Translations under genes and position numbers: made by a program | DNA from: Mesorhizobium_B sp035998495 | GTDB lineage: Bacteria > Pseudomonadota > Alphaproteobacteria > Rhizobiales > Rhizobiaceae | Length of the DNA stretch: 64,000 bases | Assembly: GCA_035998495.1 (NCBI GenBank) | Contig: DASYHP010000098.1 | Span: 52,988-116,987, forward strand | Direction: 5' to 3' | The notes under the pieces: model-generated | What the model saw: the letters and a program-made list of their open reading frames with translations, nothing else | The model's database searches: none | Told to the model about the DNA's origin: nothing | Shown: in pieces, positions 25,569-34,455 of the stretch | Layout of the letters: every line of letters begins with the position of its first letter | How positions within the stretch are numbered: position 1 is the first letter of the stretch

Positions 25569-27419
25569 CTAATCCCCCACCCGCTGCAACTTCCGCGCCT
25601 TCTCATAGGCCTCGCGGCTCTTCAACACCTCTTCGCGCGAGGAGACTTCCGGCACAGCCACGTCCCACCAGTGCCCGCCGGCCTCGGTGGAGGCGAGCGG
25701 GTCGGTATCGATCACGATGACCGTCGTGCGATCGTTGTTCCTGGCGCGATGCAGCGCGGCTTCGAGGTCGGCGATCCCCGCCACTTTCTCCGAGATCGCC
25801 CCGAGGCTTCTCGCATGAAGCGCGAAGTCGATCTCGGGCAAGGTCTCATGGCGCGCATGCTCCAGGAGATTGTTGAAGTTGGCCCCGCCGGTCGCCATCT
25901 GCAATCGGTTGATGCAGCCATAGCCGCGATTGTCCAAGAGCACGACCGTGAGCTTGAGCCCCAGCATCACGGACGTCGCGAGTTCCGAGTTGAGCATCAA
26001 ATAGGAGCCGTCGCCCACCATCACGACGACCTCCTCCTGCGGGGCCGCCATCTTCACGCCGAGCCCGCCCGCGATCTCATAGCCCATGGTCGAGTAGCCG
26101 TACTCCGCATGGTAGGAGCCGGGCTTTCCCGCCTGCCACAGCTTGTGGAGCTCGCCGGGCAATCCGCCTGCCGCATGTAGCAGGGCGACATCCGAACCCA
26201 TCACACGCTGCACCGCGCCGATCACCTGCGCGTCCGAGGGTTTTTCGGCGTTGGTGGGCGCGGTGGCTTTGGCCGCCGCCGCGCGCCATTCGGCTTTGCC
26301 GCGGCGGGCGTTCTCCGTCCAGCCCTCCGGCGCGCGCCAGCCGTCGAGCGCGCCAAGCAGTTCCTCCAGGCCCTCGCGCGCATCGGCCACCAGCGGCAGC
26401 GCCCGGTGTTTCCTTGCGTCGAAGGGCTGCACGTTGAGCCCGACGATCGTCTTCGCCTCGCTCTTGAACAGCGCCCAGGAGCCGGTGGTGAAATCCTGCA
26501 TCCTTGTGCCGACCGCGAGCACGAGGTCGGCCTCTTCCGCCAGCCGGTTGGCGGCGGACGTGCCGGTCACGCCCACCGCGCCCATGTTGAGGCCGTGGTC
26601 GTCCGGCAGCGAGGATTTTCCGGCCTGCGTCTCGCAGACGGGCGTGCCGGTGGCCTGGCTGAAACGGTCCAGCGCCTCGGACGCCCCGGAATAGAGCACG
26701 CCGCCGCCGGCAATGACGAGCGGCTTCCTGGCCTGTTTCAGCGCGGCCGCCGCCACAGCCAGCTCGTCGCGGTCGGGCCGCGGGCGGCGCACGGTCCAGA
26801 TGCGCTCGGCAAGCCAGCTTTCGGGGTAATCATAGGCCTCCGCCTGCACGTCCTGGCAGAGCGAGAGCGTCACGGGCCCGCATTCGGCGGGGTCGGTCAG
26901 CACCTGCATCGCCCGGTTCAACGCCGGCACGATCTGTTCCGGCCGCGAAATGCGGTCGAAGAAGCGCGACACGGGCCGGAACACGTCGTTGGCCGAGACG
27001 GTCGCGTCGGAGAAATCCTCGACCTGCTGGAGCACGGGGTCGGGTCTTCGGTTGGCGAACACGTCGCCGGGCAGCAGCAGCAGTGGCAGCCGGTTCACAT
27101 GCGCGAGCGCCGCCGCCGTGACGAGATTCGTCGCGCCGGGGCCGATCGAGGTGGTGACGGCCATCATGCGCCTGCGGAAATTCTTCTTGGCATAGGCGAT
27201 GGCCGCATGCGCCATGCCCTGCTCGTTGTGCGCGCGAAAGGTCGGCAGCTCCTCGCGATGGGCGTAAAGCGCCTCGCCGATCGCCGCCACATTGCCATGG
27301 CCGAAGATCGCCCACACGCCGCCGAACAGCGGCACGGTCTCGCCGTCGACCACCGACATCTGGCGGGACAGAAAACGCACCAGCGCCTGCGCGCATGTGA
27401 GGCGAACCGTGTTGGCCAT
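25569..27419 (-). CDS. iolD: 3D-(3,5/4)-trihydroxycyclohexane-1,2-dione acylhydrolase (decyclizing)
   Basis: A 616-residue thiamine diphosphate enzyme. The N-terminal PYR domain has F-R-A-H-N-E-Q-G-M-A-H with the catalytic Glu. The central domain follows, and the C-terminal PP domain has G-D-G-S-Y-L-M-L-N-S-E, the Mg-ThDP motif. It hydrolytically opens the cyclic diketone to 5-deoxy-glucuronate. Length and the R-Q-M-S-V-V-D-G-E start region match IolD. The gene is 90 bases downstream of iolC and clearly in the same operon. Confidence 0.97.
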   Translation of the reverse strand: MANTVRLTCAQALVRFLSRQMSVVDGETVPLFGGVWAIFGHGNVAAIGEALYAHREELPTFRAHNEQGMAHAAIAYAKKNFRRRMMAVTTSIGPGATNLVTAAALAHVNRLPLLLLPGDVFANRRPDPVLQQVEDFSDATVSANDVFRPVSRFFDRISRPEQIVPALNRAMQVLTDPAECGPVTLSLCQDVQAEAYDYPESWLAERIWTVRRPRPDRDELAVAAAALKQARKPLVIAGGGVLYSGASEALDRFSQATGTPVCETQAGKSSLPDDHGLNMGAVGVTGTSAANRLAEEADLVLAVGTRMQDFTTGSWALFKSEAKTIVGLNVQPFDARKHRALPLVADAREGLEELLGALDGWRAPEGWTENARRGKAEWRAAAAKATAPTNAEKPSDAQVIGAVQRVMGSDVALLHAAGGLPGELHKLWQAGKPGSYHAEYGYSTMGYEIAGGLGVKMAAPQEEVVVMVGDGSYLMLNSELATSVMLGLKLTVVLLDNRGYGCINRLQMATGGANFNNLLEHARHETLPEIDFALHARSLGAISEKVAGIADLEAALHRARNNDRTTVIVIDTDPLASTEAGGHWWDVAVPEVSSREEVLKSREAYEKARKLQRVGD

Positions 27420-27509
27420 CGGAGTCCTCCCGGTATCTCAAGCTCGGCCGTCCTGCGGCCGGCTCGTTTTGTGATCTTTGGCCCGCGATGCCGCCCCTGG
27501 CCCGCGCCG

Positions 27510-29450
27510 TCAAGCCGCCCGGCTGCGGCGGCTCGATTCCCATGCCTCCGTCAGCCGCTCGAAGCGCCCGGCCATGTCGGCGACCGCCTCCTCATCCGTC
27601 ATGCGGCCCGAGAGCCAGCCCTCGGCCGCCGGCATGAACAGCGTGCGGCCCACCGCGAAACCCTTCACCACGGACACCTCGGCCACCGCCGCGAAGGCCT
27701 GGACGAGTTTCTCGTGCGGGGCTTCGAGCCCCAGCATCACCACGCCGCGGCAGAAGGGATCGTTCTCCGCGATCACCGCCTCGATCCCGCGCCAGGCCGC
27801 CTTGGAGGCCTGCGGCTCGAGCTTCCACCAGTCCGGCTTGACGCCCAGCGCATAGACTTCCGCGAGGGCGGTCGCCACCGTGTCGTCGGCGAGGGGGCCG
27901 TGCTTGCCGCAGATGATCTCGACAAGCAGCTCGCGGCCGATCTTTCGCGCCGCGTCGTAAACGGCGCGCAACGTGCGGCCCTGCTCGTCCTTGAGCTCAG
28001 CCGCGTCGTCCGGGCGCCAGAAGCACAAGACCTTGATGCAGTGATCGACCGGCCATTCCACGAGCTGCGAGCCCAGATCCTGGCTAAATTCCAGTCGCAG
28101 GGGGCGCGAGCCCGGAAGCTCGATCGGCCGGCCGAGCCAGGAGAATGGGTGGCGGCCATAGGCGAACAGGGCCTCGCGGCCCCATTTCTCGTCGATCAGC
28201 ATGCCGTAGCCCGGCCGGCCCTTCGCCACACGCGCCGCCGCCTCGACGCCCAGAACCTTGAATTGCCGGATGCGTTCAGGATCAGTCCCGAGCCGCGCCG
28301 CCATGTCTTCGAGGCCATTGCGGTGGTCCATGGCGAAGGCCATCAGAAGCGGGATTTCTTCGTGCCGCGTGGTCGCCCAATGCAGGTGGTTGAGCGCTTC
28401 GTCCTTGCGCAGCGCGCGATGCGGGCTGCCGTGGCGCAGAAAATGGTCGAGCTCAGCCTCGGTCGGATATTCAGGCGAACACAAGAGCCGCGACACGGCA
28501 ATGGCCCCGCAGGCATTGGCGAGCGTGGCCGAACGCTGCCACGACTCTCCTCGCAGCCAGCCGCGCAGCAGGCCGGACATGAAAGCGTCGCCGGCGCCGA
28601 GCACGTTGTAGATTTCGATGGGAAAGCCGTCCCCGACGACGCCCTGCTCCAGATCGTCGGGAATGGGGCCGTCATAGACGATGCAGCCCTTCGCGCCGCG
28701 CTTGAGCACGATCACGGCGTCCGAGACCGCGCGGATCGCCTGGAGCGCGCCCTTGACGTCCTCCGCCCCGCCCGCGATCATCACCTCTTCCTCCGTGCCG
28801 ACGATCACGTCGCAGAGGGGCAGCACGGCTTGCAGACGCGTCGAGACGGCATCCGATTTCACATAGCGGGAAAAGCCGGCCGCATGGCCGGCCAACCCCC
28901 ACAGGTTCGGCCGATAGTCAATGTCGAACACCACTTTCCCGCCGCTCGCTTTCGCGGCGCGAACCGCCTTCATCTGGGCCGCCGCCGAGTGTTCCCGCGA
29001 GAAATGGGTGCCGGTGACGAGCACCGCACGCGCCGAGGCGACGAAGCCTTCGTCCACGTCCTCTTCGTCGAGCGCCATGTCGGCGCAGTCCGTGCGCACG
29101 AAGATCATGGGCGACACGCCCTCGTCCTCGACGGCGAGCAGCACCAGCGCGGTGAGCCGCTCGGGGTCGGTTCTCACGCCTTGCGTGCTGACGCCCTCGC
29201 GGGACAACTGCTCGCGCAGGAAGCGGCCCATCTGCTCGTCGCCGACCCGCGTGATGAGCGCCGATCTCAAGCCCAGCCGGGCCGTGCCGACAGCGATGTT
29301 GGCGGGGCAGCCGCCCACGGCTTTCGTGAAACTCGCGATGTCTTCCAGGCGCGAGCCGATCTGCTGGCCGTAGAGATCGACGGAGGCGCGGCCGATGGTG
29401 ATGACGTCAAGCGCGCGTTCCGGGGCGGCGAGGGGTGAATCCGATGACAT
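27510..29450 (-). CDS. iolC: 5-dehydro-2-deoxygluconokinase fused to DUF2090 aldolase-like domain
   Basis: A 646-residue two-domain protein. Residues 1 to about 320 are a PfkB-family kinase with K-A-V-G-G-C-P-A-N-I-A and the catalytic G-A-G-D-A-F at 285-290 (Asp288). The C-terminal half is a DUF2090 domain related to class I aldolases, beginning around A-L-R-K-D-E-A-L-N. The fusion is characteristic of many proteobacterial IolC proteins, where it is taken to phosphorylate and then cleave the intermediate, replacing a separate IolJ. The ATG at 29450 is preferred; an in-frame ATG at 29516 lies within the upstream palindrome. It is the first enzyme gene of the operon. Confidence 0.95.
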   Translation of the reverse strand: MSSDSPLAAPERALDVITIGRASVDLYGQQIGSRLEDIASFTKAVGGCPANIAVGTARLGLRSALITRVGDEQMGRFLREQLSREGVSTQGVRTDPERLTALVLLAVEDEGVSPMIFVRTDCADMALDEEDVDEGFVASARAVLVTGTHFSREHSAAAQMKAVRAAKASGGKVVFDIDYRPNLWGLAGHAAGFSRYVKSDAVSTRLQAVLPLCDVIVGTEEEVMIAGGAEDVKGALQAIRAVSDAVIVLKRGAKGCIVYDGPIPDDLEQGVVGDGFPIEIYNVLGAGDAFMSGLLRGWLRGESWQRSATLANACGAIAVSRLLCSPEYPTEAELDHFLRHGSPHRALRKDEALNHLHWATTRHEEIPLLMAFAMDHRNGLEDMAARLGTDPERIRQFKVLGVEAAARVAKGRPGYGMLIDEKWGREALFAYGRHPFSWLGRPIELPGSRPLRLEFSQDLGSQLVEWPVDHCIKVLCFWRPDDAAELKDEQGRTLRAVYDAARKIGRELLVEIICGKHGPLADDTVATALAEVYALGVKPDWWKLEPQASKAAWRGIEAVIAENDPFCRGVVMLGLEAPHEKLVQAFAAVAEVSVVKGFAVGRTLFMPAAEGWLSGRMTDEEAVADMAGRFERLTEAWESSRRSRAA

Positions 29451-29510
29451 TCCCGCAATCCGCCTCTTTATCCGCCGCGCCGGCCGCGTTCCCGTCTCAT
29501 GAAACAGAAA

Positions 29511-29544
29511 TTCCATCTTAAGGTCAAGATGGAACGTTCATTCC
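29511..29544. promoter_or_regulatory. iolC upstream operator region with GGAA-N6-TTCC
   Basis: Two palindromes overlap here. TTCCATCTT at 29511-29519 is the exact complement of AAGATGGAA at 29526-29534. GGAACGTTCATTCC at 29531-29544 fits GGAA-N6-TTCC, the motif reported for the RpiR-type repressor IolR of Sinorhizobium meliloti. The sites lie between iolR and iolC, 61-94 bases before the iolC start, so iolC has its own controlled promoter in addition to read-through from iolR. Confidence 0.72.
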
Positions 29545-29566
29545 CGGATGAGGCTCACTTTGAGGC

Positions 29567-30400
29567 TCACTTGCGGCGGCGCTCCGCCACGGCCACGGCG
29601 AGCCCCATGGCGAGCGCCATGGTGGCCGACAGCGAGCGGAAGCCGGAGAAGTCGCTTTCCGCCACCTCGAACCATTCGGTGGCGACCTGGGCGAGCGGCG
29701 AGAAGGAGGAGTCGGTGACGGCCACCACCGGCACGCCGCAGGCGGCGAGCGTGCGGGCGTTCTCGATCGTTCCCGACGCATAGGGCGAGAAGCTGACCGC
29801 GAGCGCCGCATCCCGTCGGGTGGCGAAACGGAGGATTTCGGCGTCGAGCCCGGCCGTCGAGTCGATCAGGTGGTTGCGAATCTCCAGTTTGCCCAAGGCA
29901 TAGGCGAGATAGCTCGCCACGGGAAAAGAGCGGCGGCGGGCGATGAGATAGATGGTTTCGGCTCCGGCCAGAACGCCCACGGCGCGCTCCAGCGCCGCTT
30001 CGTCCAGCCTCTGCGTCATGCGGTGGAGCGAGCGGGCGGCGGCCTCCGCGAACCCTTCGATCAGCCGGCGCGCGCCGCTTTGGCCGTCGCCCTCGCGGAG
30101 CGCGGCGAGGCGTTCCTCGTAAGACGCGTTGCGGCCGCGCAACCGTTCGCGGAACACGGCTTGCAGGCTCGTGAAGCCGTCGAAGCCCAGATGCTGGGCG
30201 AGCCGCACCAGCGTCGAAGGCTGCACGCCCGCGGCCGCCGCCACGCTCGCCGCCGTGCCGAAGGCCACCTCGTCGGGATGGTCGAGCGCATAGGCCGCGA
30301 CTTGGGCGAGCCGCCGCGGCAGCTCGTGCCGCTTCTCCATCACGAGCGCCCGGAACGCCTCGAAGTCGCGCGGCAGGGCAGGGGCAGCCAGATCGTCCAT
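29567..30400 (-). CDS. iolR: RpiR family transcriptional regulator (IolR-like)
   Basis: A 277-residue regulator. The N-terminal helix-turn-helix (F-G-T-A-A-S-V-A-A-A-A-G-V-Q-P-S-T-L-V-R) and a C-terminal SIS sugar-binding domain around 120-250 define RpiR proteins. The start M-D-D-L-A-A-P at 30400 follows G-G-A-G. Gene order iolR-iolC-iolD-iolE-iolB matches S. meliloti, where IolR represses the pathway until an inositol-derived intermediate accumulates. Target-like palindromes lie on both sides of the gene. A short tandem duplication (G-A-G-G-C-T-C-A-C-T-T) is present at its 3' end. Confidence 0.93.
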   Translation of the reverse strand: MDDLAAPALPRDFEAFRALVMEKRHELPRRLAQVAAYALDHPDEVAFGTAASVAAAAGVQPSTLVRLAQHLGFDGFTSLQAVFRERLRGRNASYEERLAALREGDGQSGARRLIEGFAEAAARSLHRMTQRLDEAALERAVGVLAGAETIYLIARRRSFPVASYLAYALGKLEIRNHLIDSTAGLDAEILRFATRRDAALAVSFSPYASGTIENARTLAACGVPVVAVTDSSFSPLAQVATEWFEVAESDFSGFRSLSATMALAMGLAVAVAERRRK

Positions 30401-30475
30401 GCTTGTCTCCGCCCCTTGTTTCCACCCCATGCCGGCCCGGAACATCGCCTGCGGAGAAGCGCGTCGGGCAAGAAT

Positions 30476-30489
30476 GGATCATATATTCC
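30476..30489. promoter_or_regulatory. IolR-like site (GGAT-N6-TTCC) between iolR and iolY-like gene
   Basis: GGATCATATATTCC differs by one base from GGAA-N6-TTCC and extends to TGGA-N8-TCCA. It is 76 bases before iolR and 61 bases before the divergent dehydrogenase gene. It could mediate autorepression and control of that gene. Confidence 0.6.
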
Positions 30490-30549
30490 ATTTTTCGAAA
30501 GCCTGAACTAGAGCTTTCGCTCGAATGCGGGCCGGCGGGGATTCTTGGC

Positions 30550-31665
30550 ATGATCGGGGTGGGGCTGATCGGAACGGGCTTCATGGGCAAGTGCCACGCG
30601 GTTGCCTGGAGCGGGGTGCGCGCGGTGTTCGGCGACGTGCCCGCCGTTCGGCTCGTCCACTTAGGCGAGGCTGACGAGGCGCTCGCACGCAAGCGCGCCG
30701 GGGAATTCGGCTTCGAGCGGGCGAGCGGCGACTGGCGGCGCGTGGTGGAGGATCCGGAGGTGACCGTGGTGTCGGTCACCACGCCCAACCAGTTCCACCC
30801 GGAAATGGCGATCGCGGCGCTTCAAGCCGGCAAGCATGTGTGGTGCGAAAAGCCCATGGCCCCCGCTCTCGCCGACGCCGAAGCCATGACGGCCGCGGCG
30901 CAAGCGAGCGGCAGGATAGCCGCGCTCGGCTACAACTACATCCAGAGCCCCGCCATCCGCCACATCGGCAGGCTCCTGGCCGAGAACGCCATCGGCCCGG
31001 TGAACCATGTCCGCATCGAGATGGACGAGGACTTCATGGCCGACGGCTCCACGCCCTTCGGCTGGAAGCACGAGCGGGCGTCCGGCTATGGCGCGCTGGA
31101 CGATTTCGCCGTTCATCCCCTGTCGCTTCTGTCGGCCCTGTTCGGGCGCGTCGCAAGCGTGATGTGCGACATGGCCAAACCCTTCGCCGACCGGCGGACG
31201 GGTGAAGGTGGGCGGCGCGACGTCGAGACCTTCGACATCGCGAGCGTGCTGATGCGGCTGGAGAACGGGGTATCGGGCGTGCTCCTCGTCAACCGCTCGG
31301 CCTGGGGCCGCAAGGGCCGGCTCCAGCTCCAGATCTTCGGCGCGAATGGTGCGATCGTCTTCGACCAGGAGCGGTTCAATGAGTTCGGGCTTTACGTGAC
31401 CTCGGACCGCCCGACCGAGCAGGGGTTTCGCACCATCCTGGCGGCCCCCGTCCATGAGCCCTACGGGAAATTCATCCCCGCGCCCGGCCACGGGCTCGGC
31501 TTCAACGACTTGAAGGTCATCGAGGCGCATGAACTGGTCCGCCGCATGGAAGGCGGCGACGCGCGATTGATCGAGTTCAGCGAGGGGCTCGAGATCGAGC
31601 GCACGGTGCATGCCATGGCGCTGAGCCACGACGAGCGACGCTGGGTGGACGTGCGGCCGGGTTGA
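30550..31665 (+). CDS. iolY: Gfo/Idh/MocA oxidoreductase, IolY-like
   Basis: A 371-residue NAD(P)-dependent oxidoreductase. The Rossmann motif is G-V-G-L-I-G-T-G-F-M-G-K-C-H-A, the E-K-P motif is W-C-E-K-P-M-A, and Y-G-A-L-D-D-F-A-V-H-P holds the catalytic-loop His. It is divergent from iolR and shares an IolR-like site with it. In S. meliloti a gene of this family named iolY is linked to iolRCDEB, so the symbol is applied by context. It may oxidise scyllo-inositol or another isomer. The substrate is not proven. Confidence 0.88.
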   Translation: MIGVGLIGTGFMGKCHAVAWSGVRAVFGDVPAVRLVHLGEADEALARKRAGEFGFERASGDWRRVVEDPEVTVVSVTTPNQFHPEMAIAALQAGKHVWCEKPMAPALADAEAMTAAAQASGRIAALGYNYIQSPAIRHIGRLLAENAIGPVNHVRIEMDEDFMADGSTPFGWKHERASGYGALDDFAVHPLSLLSALFGRVASVMCDMAKPFADRRTGEGGRRDVETFDIASVLMRLENGVSGVLLVNRSAWGRKGRLQLQIFGANGAIVFDQERFNEFGLYVTSDRPTEQGFRTILAAPVHEPYGKFIPAPGHGLGFNDLKVIEAHELVRRMEGGDARLIEFSEGLEIERTVHAMALSHDERRWVDVRPG

Positions 31666-31875
31666 CCCGGGCCGCTGCATCGTTCCCCAGCGTCAGTTTC
31701 CGCCATTTCCTTTACATGGGTTAATCGCGAGGCGAAGGCGACGGTCGATTCGTTGCTGCGCTGCAACACCTGCCGGCCTTCCGCCCCGTTTCGGCCCAGC
31801 TTTCTCCTTCTTTCGATTGAAGCGGGAACGGTCCTGCGTCAGTTTCCCGTCGAACCTGACGACGAGGATCGTTCC

Positions 31876-32601
31876 ATGAAGAAGCTCTTGATCGCCGCGG
31901 CCCTTCTCGCCGGCGCCTCCTCCACCGCTCTTGCGGCCGATGCGATTGTGGACATCCCCGAGGCGCCCATCGCCATCGTGGATACCTTCACCTGGACGGG
32001 CTTCTATGTCGGCCTCCATGCCGGCTACGGCTTCGGCGACACGGAGACGGAGTACTATATCGGGGACGACGCGTTCGGTAACACCGCCGGTTTCGAGCCC
32101 AATCAGGACTACGACATCGACGGCTTCCTGGGCGGCGTGCAGGTCGGCTACAATCACCAGATCAACAATCTGGTGCTTGGCGTCGAGGCTGATTTCAGCT
32201 TCTCCAATATCGAAGGCGAATCCGGCGATATCTTCACCACCCCCGGCCAGGAAGGCGGCTTCTACACCACGGACGTGGATTGGTTCGGCACCGTGCGCGG
32301 CCGCCTCGGCTTCGCTGTGGACCGCACGCTTTTCTACGGCACCGGCGGCTTCGCCTATGGGCAGGTTGAGAACTCCGTCGTGGACTTCTTCGAGCCCGGC
32401 GCGGTGTCGGAAGATGACGTGAGCACCGGCTGGACGGCGGGTGGCGGTGTGGAGCACGCCTTCACCGACAACGTGACGGTGAAGGTCGAATACCTCTACA
32501 TCGATCTCGGCGATCAGACGATTAGCGACGGCGGCCGGCGGTCGGTCGAGTTCGAGAACCAGTTCCACACCGTGAAGCTGGGCTTCAACTACAAGTTCTG
32601 A
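31876..32601 (+). CDS. Outer-membrane beta-barrel protein (25/31 kDa type)
   Basis: A 241-residue precursor. The signal peptide is M-K-K-L-L-I-A-A-A-L-L-A-G-A with cleavage after A-L-A-A. A porin-like eight-stranded barrel follows, with W-T-G-F-Y-V-G-L-H-A-G-Y-G-F-G-D near the start and a terminal K-L-G-F-N-Y-K-F ending in the aromatic residue recognised by the Bam machinery. The family (Omp25/Omp31/RopB-like) is abundant in Hyphomicrobiales envelopes and often stress-regulated. It has its own terminator directly downstream and a 210-base promoter region upstream. Confidence 0.93.
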   Translation: MKKLLIAAALLAGASSTALAADAIVDIPEAPIAIVDTFTWTGFYVGLHAGYGFGDTETEYYIGDDAFGNTAGFEPNQDYDIDGFLGGVQVGYNHQINNLVLGVEADFSFSNIEGESGDIFTTPGQEGGFYTTDVDWFGTVRGRLGFAVDRTLFYGTGGFAYGQVENSVVDFFEPGAVSEDDVSTGWTAGGGVEHAFTDNVTVKVEYLYIDLGDQTISDGGRRSVEFENQFHTVKLGFNYKF

Positions 32602-32623
32602 GCCTTTCCGCACGTTTCATGTG

Positions 32624-32661
32624 CAGCGCGGCGGAGAAATCCGCCGCGCTGTGTTTCTTTC
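32624..32661 (+). terminator. Rho-independent terminator after the outer-membrane gene
   Basis: A 12-base GC stem, C-A-G-C-G-C-G-G-C-G-G-A and its perfect complement, is capped by a G-A-A-A tetraloop at 32636-32639 and followed by G-T-T-T-C-T-T-T. It starts 23 bases after the stop. This is the clearest intrinsic terminator in the window. Confidence 0.9.
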
Positions 32662-32837
32662 CGGTCCTGTTCCGCTTGGATTTTCCATGGCTTCCCTGCC
32701 GGTGGCCATGCTCGGCCAGCCTCGTATCTGCGGGTGGGCATCGTGCTGGACAGGCAGGCCCCTCTGCGCCACCTCTTCAGCATCGCGCGGGACCACCTGA
32801 TCGGCATGACCGGTCCGGCCCGCGCACGGAGGCCGAA

Positions 32838-33338
32838 ATGGATCGCAAGACTTCCCCCGCCGTCGTGGTGCTCGCATCGGCGGTTCTAGCGACGGGCGTG
32901 GCCGCCGCGCAGGAGCGTCGGCTGCCGGCTGGCGACCGGCACTATGCGCTGAACTTCTCGGACGAGTTGCGGCTCGTGCGCAGCGCCCCCGCCAACGCGA
33001 CGGACCGCACCGCGGCCTGGGAGTTCGAGAGCGAGGACTGGCGGCTCGACGCAAGGGGCAAGTTCGGCGTGAGCCTGGGCGTCATCGAAAGCGCCGACCG
33101 CTTCGAGGACGCCGTGGGCCATTACAACCAGTCCTTCCCCGGCCTCAACGTGTCGCTTTCGCCCACGACGCTTTTTGTCGACGGGCAAGGCTTCCACATC
33201 TTCGTCGCGCCCTCGCGTTGCGCCTATCCCTGCACGCTGACCGTGATCCTGGGCTATGACGAAACCCATGCCGCCCTGGGCGAGGAGACGGCCCGGCGGA
33301 TCAAGGCGGATCTCGAGGCGGGCGACTTCCTGCGGTGA
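32838..33338 (+). CDS. Hypothetical secreted protein
   Basis: A 166-residue protein starting M-D-R-K-T-S-P-A-V-V-V-L-A-S-A with a signal peptide ending near V-A-A-A-Q. G-G-A-G-G precedes the ATG; the frame stays open upstream without coding character. The mature part contains two close Cys (S-R-C-A-Y-P-C) that may form a disulfide, and alternating strands. I do not recognise a family. It is probably periplasmic. Neighbours are an outer-membrane protein and a rhodanese, giving no specific hint. Confidence 0.75.
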   Translation: MDRKTSPAVVVLASAVLATGVAAAQERRLPAGDRHYALNFSDELRLVRSAPANATDRTAAWEFESEDWRLDARGKFGVSLGVIESADRFEDAVGHYNQSFPGLNVSLSPTTLFVDGQGFHIFVAPSRCAYPCTLTVILGYDETHAALGEETARRIKADLEAGDFLR

Positions 33339-33422
33339 GGGGTCCGGGTTCGGCGGCACGGCCCGGTTTGCGCCGCGCCGTGCCGCATGGCATGATCTCG
33401 GCTCCAGACAGCGAGGGATGCC

Positions 33423-33800
33423 GTGGTCGGGGTCAAGGACATGCTGGCGGAGGCCAATGCCGCCGTCCAAAAGCTTTCGCCGGCGGAAGCGGCGGAGAAG
33501 ATGCGAGGGGAGGACGTGCTCGTGGTGGACGTTCGCGACGCGAACGAAATCCAGCAAACCGGCCGGCTCCAGGGCGCGTTCAACGTCTCGCGCGGCATGC
33601 TGGAATTCCGCGCCGATCCCGAAAGCCCCTATCACAACCCCGCCTTCTCCAGGGACAAGACGGTGCTCGTCCACTGCGCCTCGGGCGGGCGCTCGGCGCT
33701 CGCGGGCAAGGCGCTCCGGGAGATGGGCTACACGAAGGTCTTCAACATCGGCGGTTTCAAGGAGCTGAGCGAAGCCGGGATTCCGACCGAGCCGGCCTGA
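33423..33800 (+). CDS. Rhodanese-like domain protein
   Basis: A 125-residue single rhodanese domain. V-V-D-V-R-D-A-N-E is the N-terminal signature and the active-site loop is H-C-A-S-G-G-R-S-A with the sulfur-accepting Cys85. The start is a GTG after a G-A-G-G-G site. Such proteins carry a persulfide and transfer sulfur in thiol metabolism or detoxification. No signal peptide is present, so it is cytoplasmic. The partner is not evident from the neighbours. Confidence 0.9.
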   Translation: MVGVKDMLAEANAAVQKLSPAEAAEKMRGEDVLVVDVRDANEIQQTGRLQGAFNVSRGMLEFRADPESPYHNPAFSRDKTVLVHCASGGRSALAGKALREMGYTKVFNIGGFKELSEAGIPTEPA

Positions 33801-33872
33801 CCACTCCCCGGCCGCCTTGCCGATGCGAGTCGACGCGCTAGCCTCTCCCTGCTGATCGGGAGGCCGAGAAAC

Positions 33873-34367
33873 ATGCGCGCCGTGCTCAACGAGATCGAGG
33901 CCTGCCTGCATGGCGACCATTACCTCGCCGCGGTGATGCTGGCGCTGAGCGTTCCCGATATCGCGGCGGCGGTCGGCACACAGAACGCGGAGAGCACGTT
34001 CGAGGGCTATCGGGGGTGGTTCGACGCGCATGTCGCGCCGCTTTATCCGCTTCTCACCGCCGAAACCTGCTGGAGCCTGAGGCGAGGGCTTGCGCCGGAA
34101 GGCCGGCTGGGCCCGCTCCGAGCGCAATATGCGCGGGTGTTGTTCACGACGCCCTCCGCCCAGGGCGCCGCCTTCCACAACGACGTGGTGGACGACGCGC
34201 TCAACTTGGACACGCCGACCTTCTGCCGTGACATGGCCGCGGCGGGCCTGCGCTGGCTGGAGACGCGGGAGGATGATCCGGTCGTGCGGCGCAACCTCGC
34301 CCGCGCGCTGGAGCACCGCCCGGCCGGGCTCGACCCCTTCATGGTGGGTGTGCCCCTGCTCGCCTGA
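33873..34367 (+). CDS. Conserved-looking hypothetical protein
   Basis: A 164-residue, mostly helical soluble protein with no signal peptide or transmembrane segment. It contains Q-N-A-E-S-T-F-E-G-Y-R-G-W-F and R-L-G-P-L-R-A-Q-Y-A-R-V-L-F-T as its most ordered stretches. The codon pattern is like that of neighbouring real genes, and there is a plausible G-G-G-A-G-G site upstream. I do not recognise the family. Confidence 0.7.
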   Translation: MRAVLNEIEACLHGDHYLAAVMLALSVPDIAAAVGTQNAESTFEGYRGWFDAHVAPLYPLLTAETCWSLRRGLAPEGRLGPLRAQYARVLFTTPSAQGAAFHNDVVDDALNLDTPTFCRDMAAAGLRWLETREDDPVVRRNLARALEHRPAGLDPFMVGVPLLA

Positions 34368-34455
34368 CGCGCCGCGCCGGCCCCCGTTCCTGAAAAAGCG
34401 AGGAACCGGGAGCCCTCCGAAAGCTTTTGCGGCGATGCCCCCGCCCGGACCAGCC

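Noticed and set aside
26406..29438. A long plus-strand frame opposite iolD and iolC.
   Set aside because: The minus strand encodes intact IolD and IolC with active-site motifs; the plus frame is a compositional shadow.
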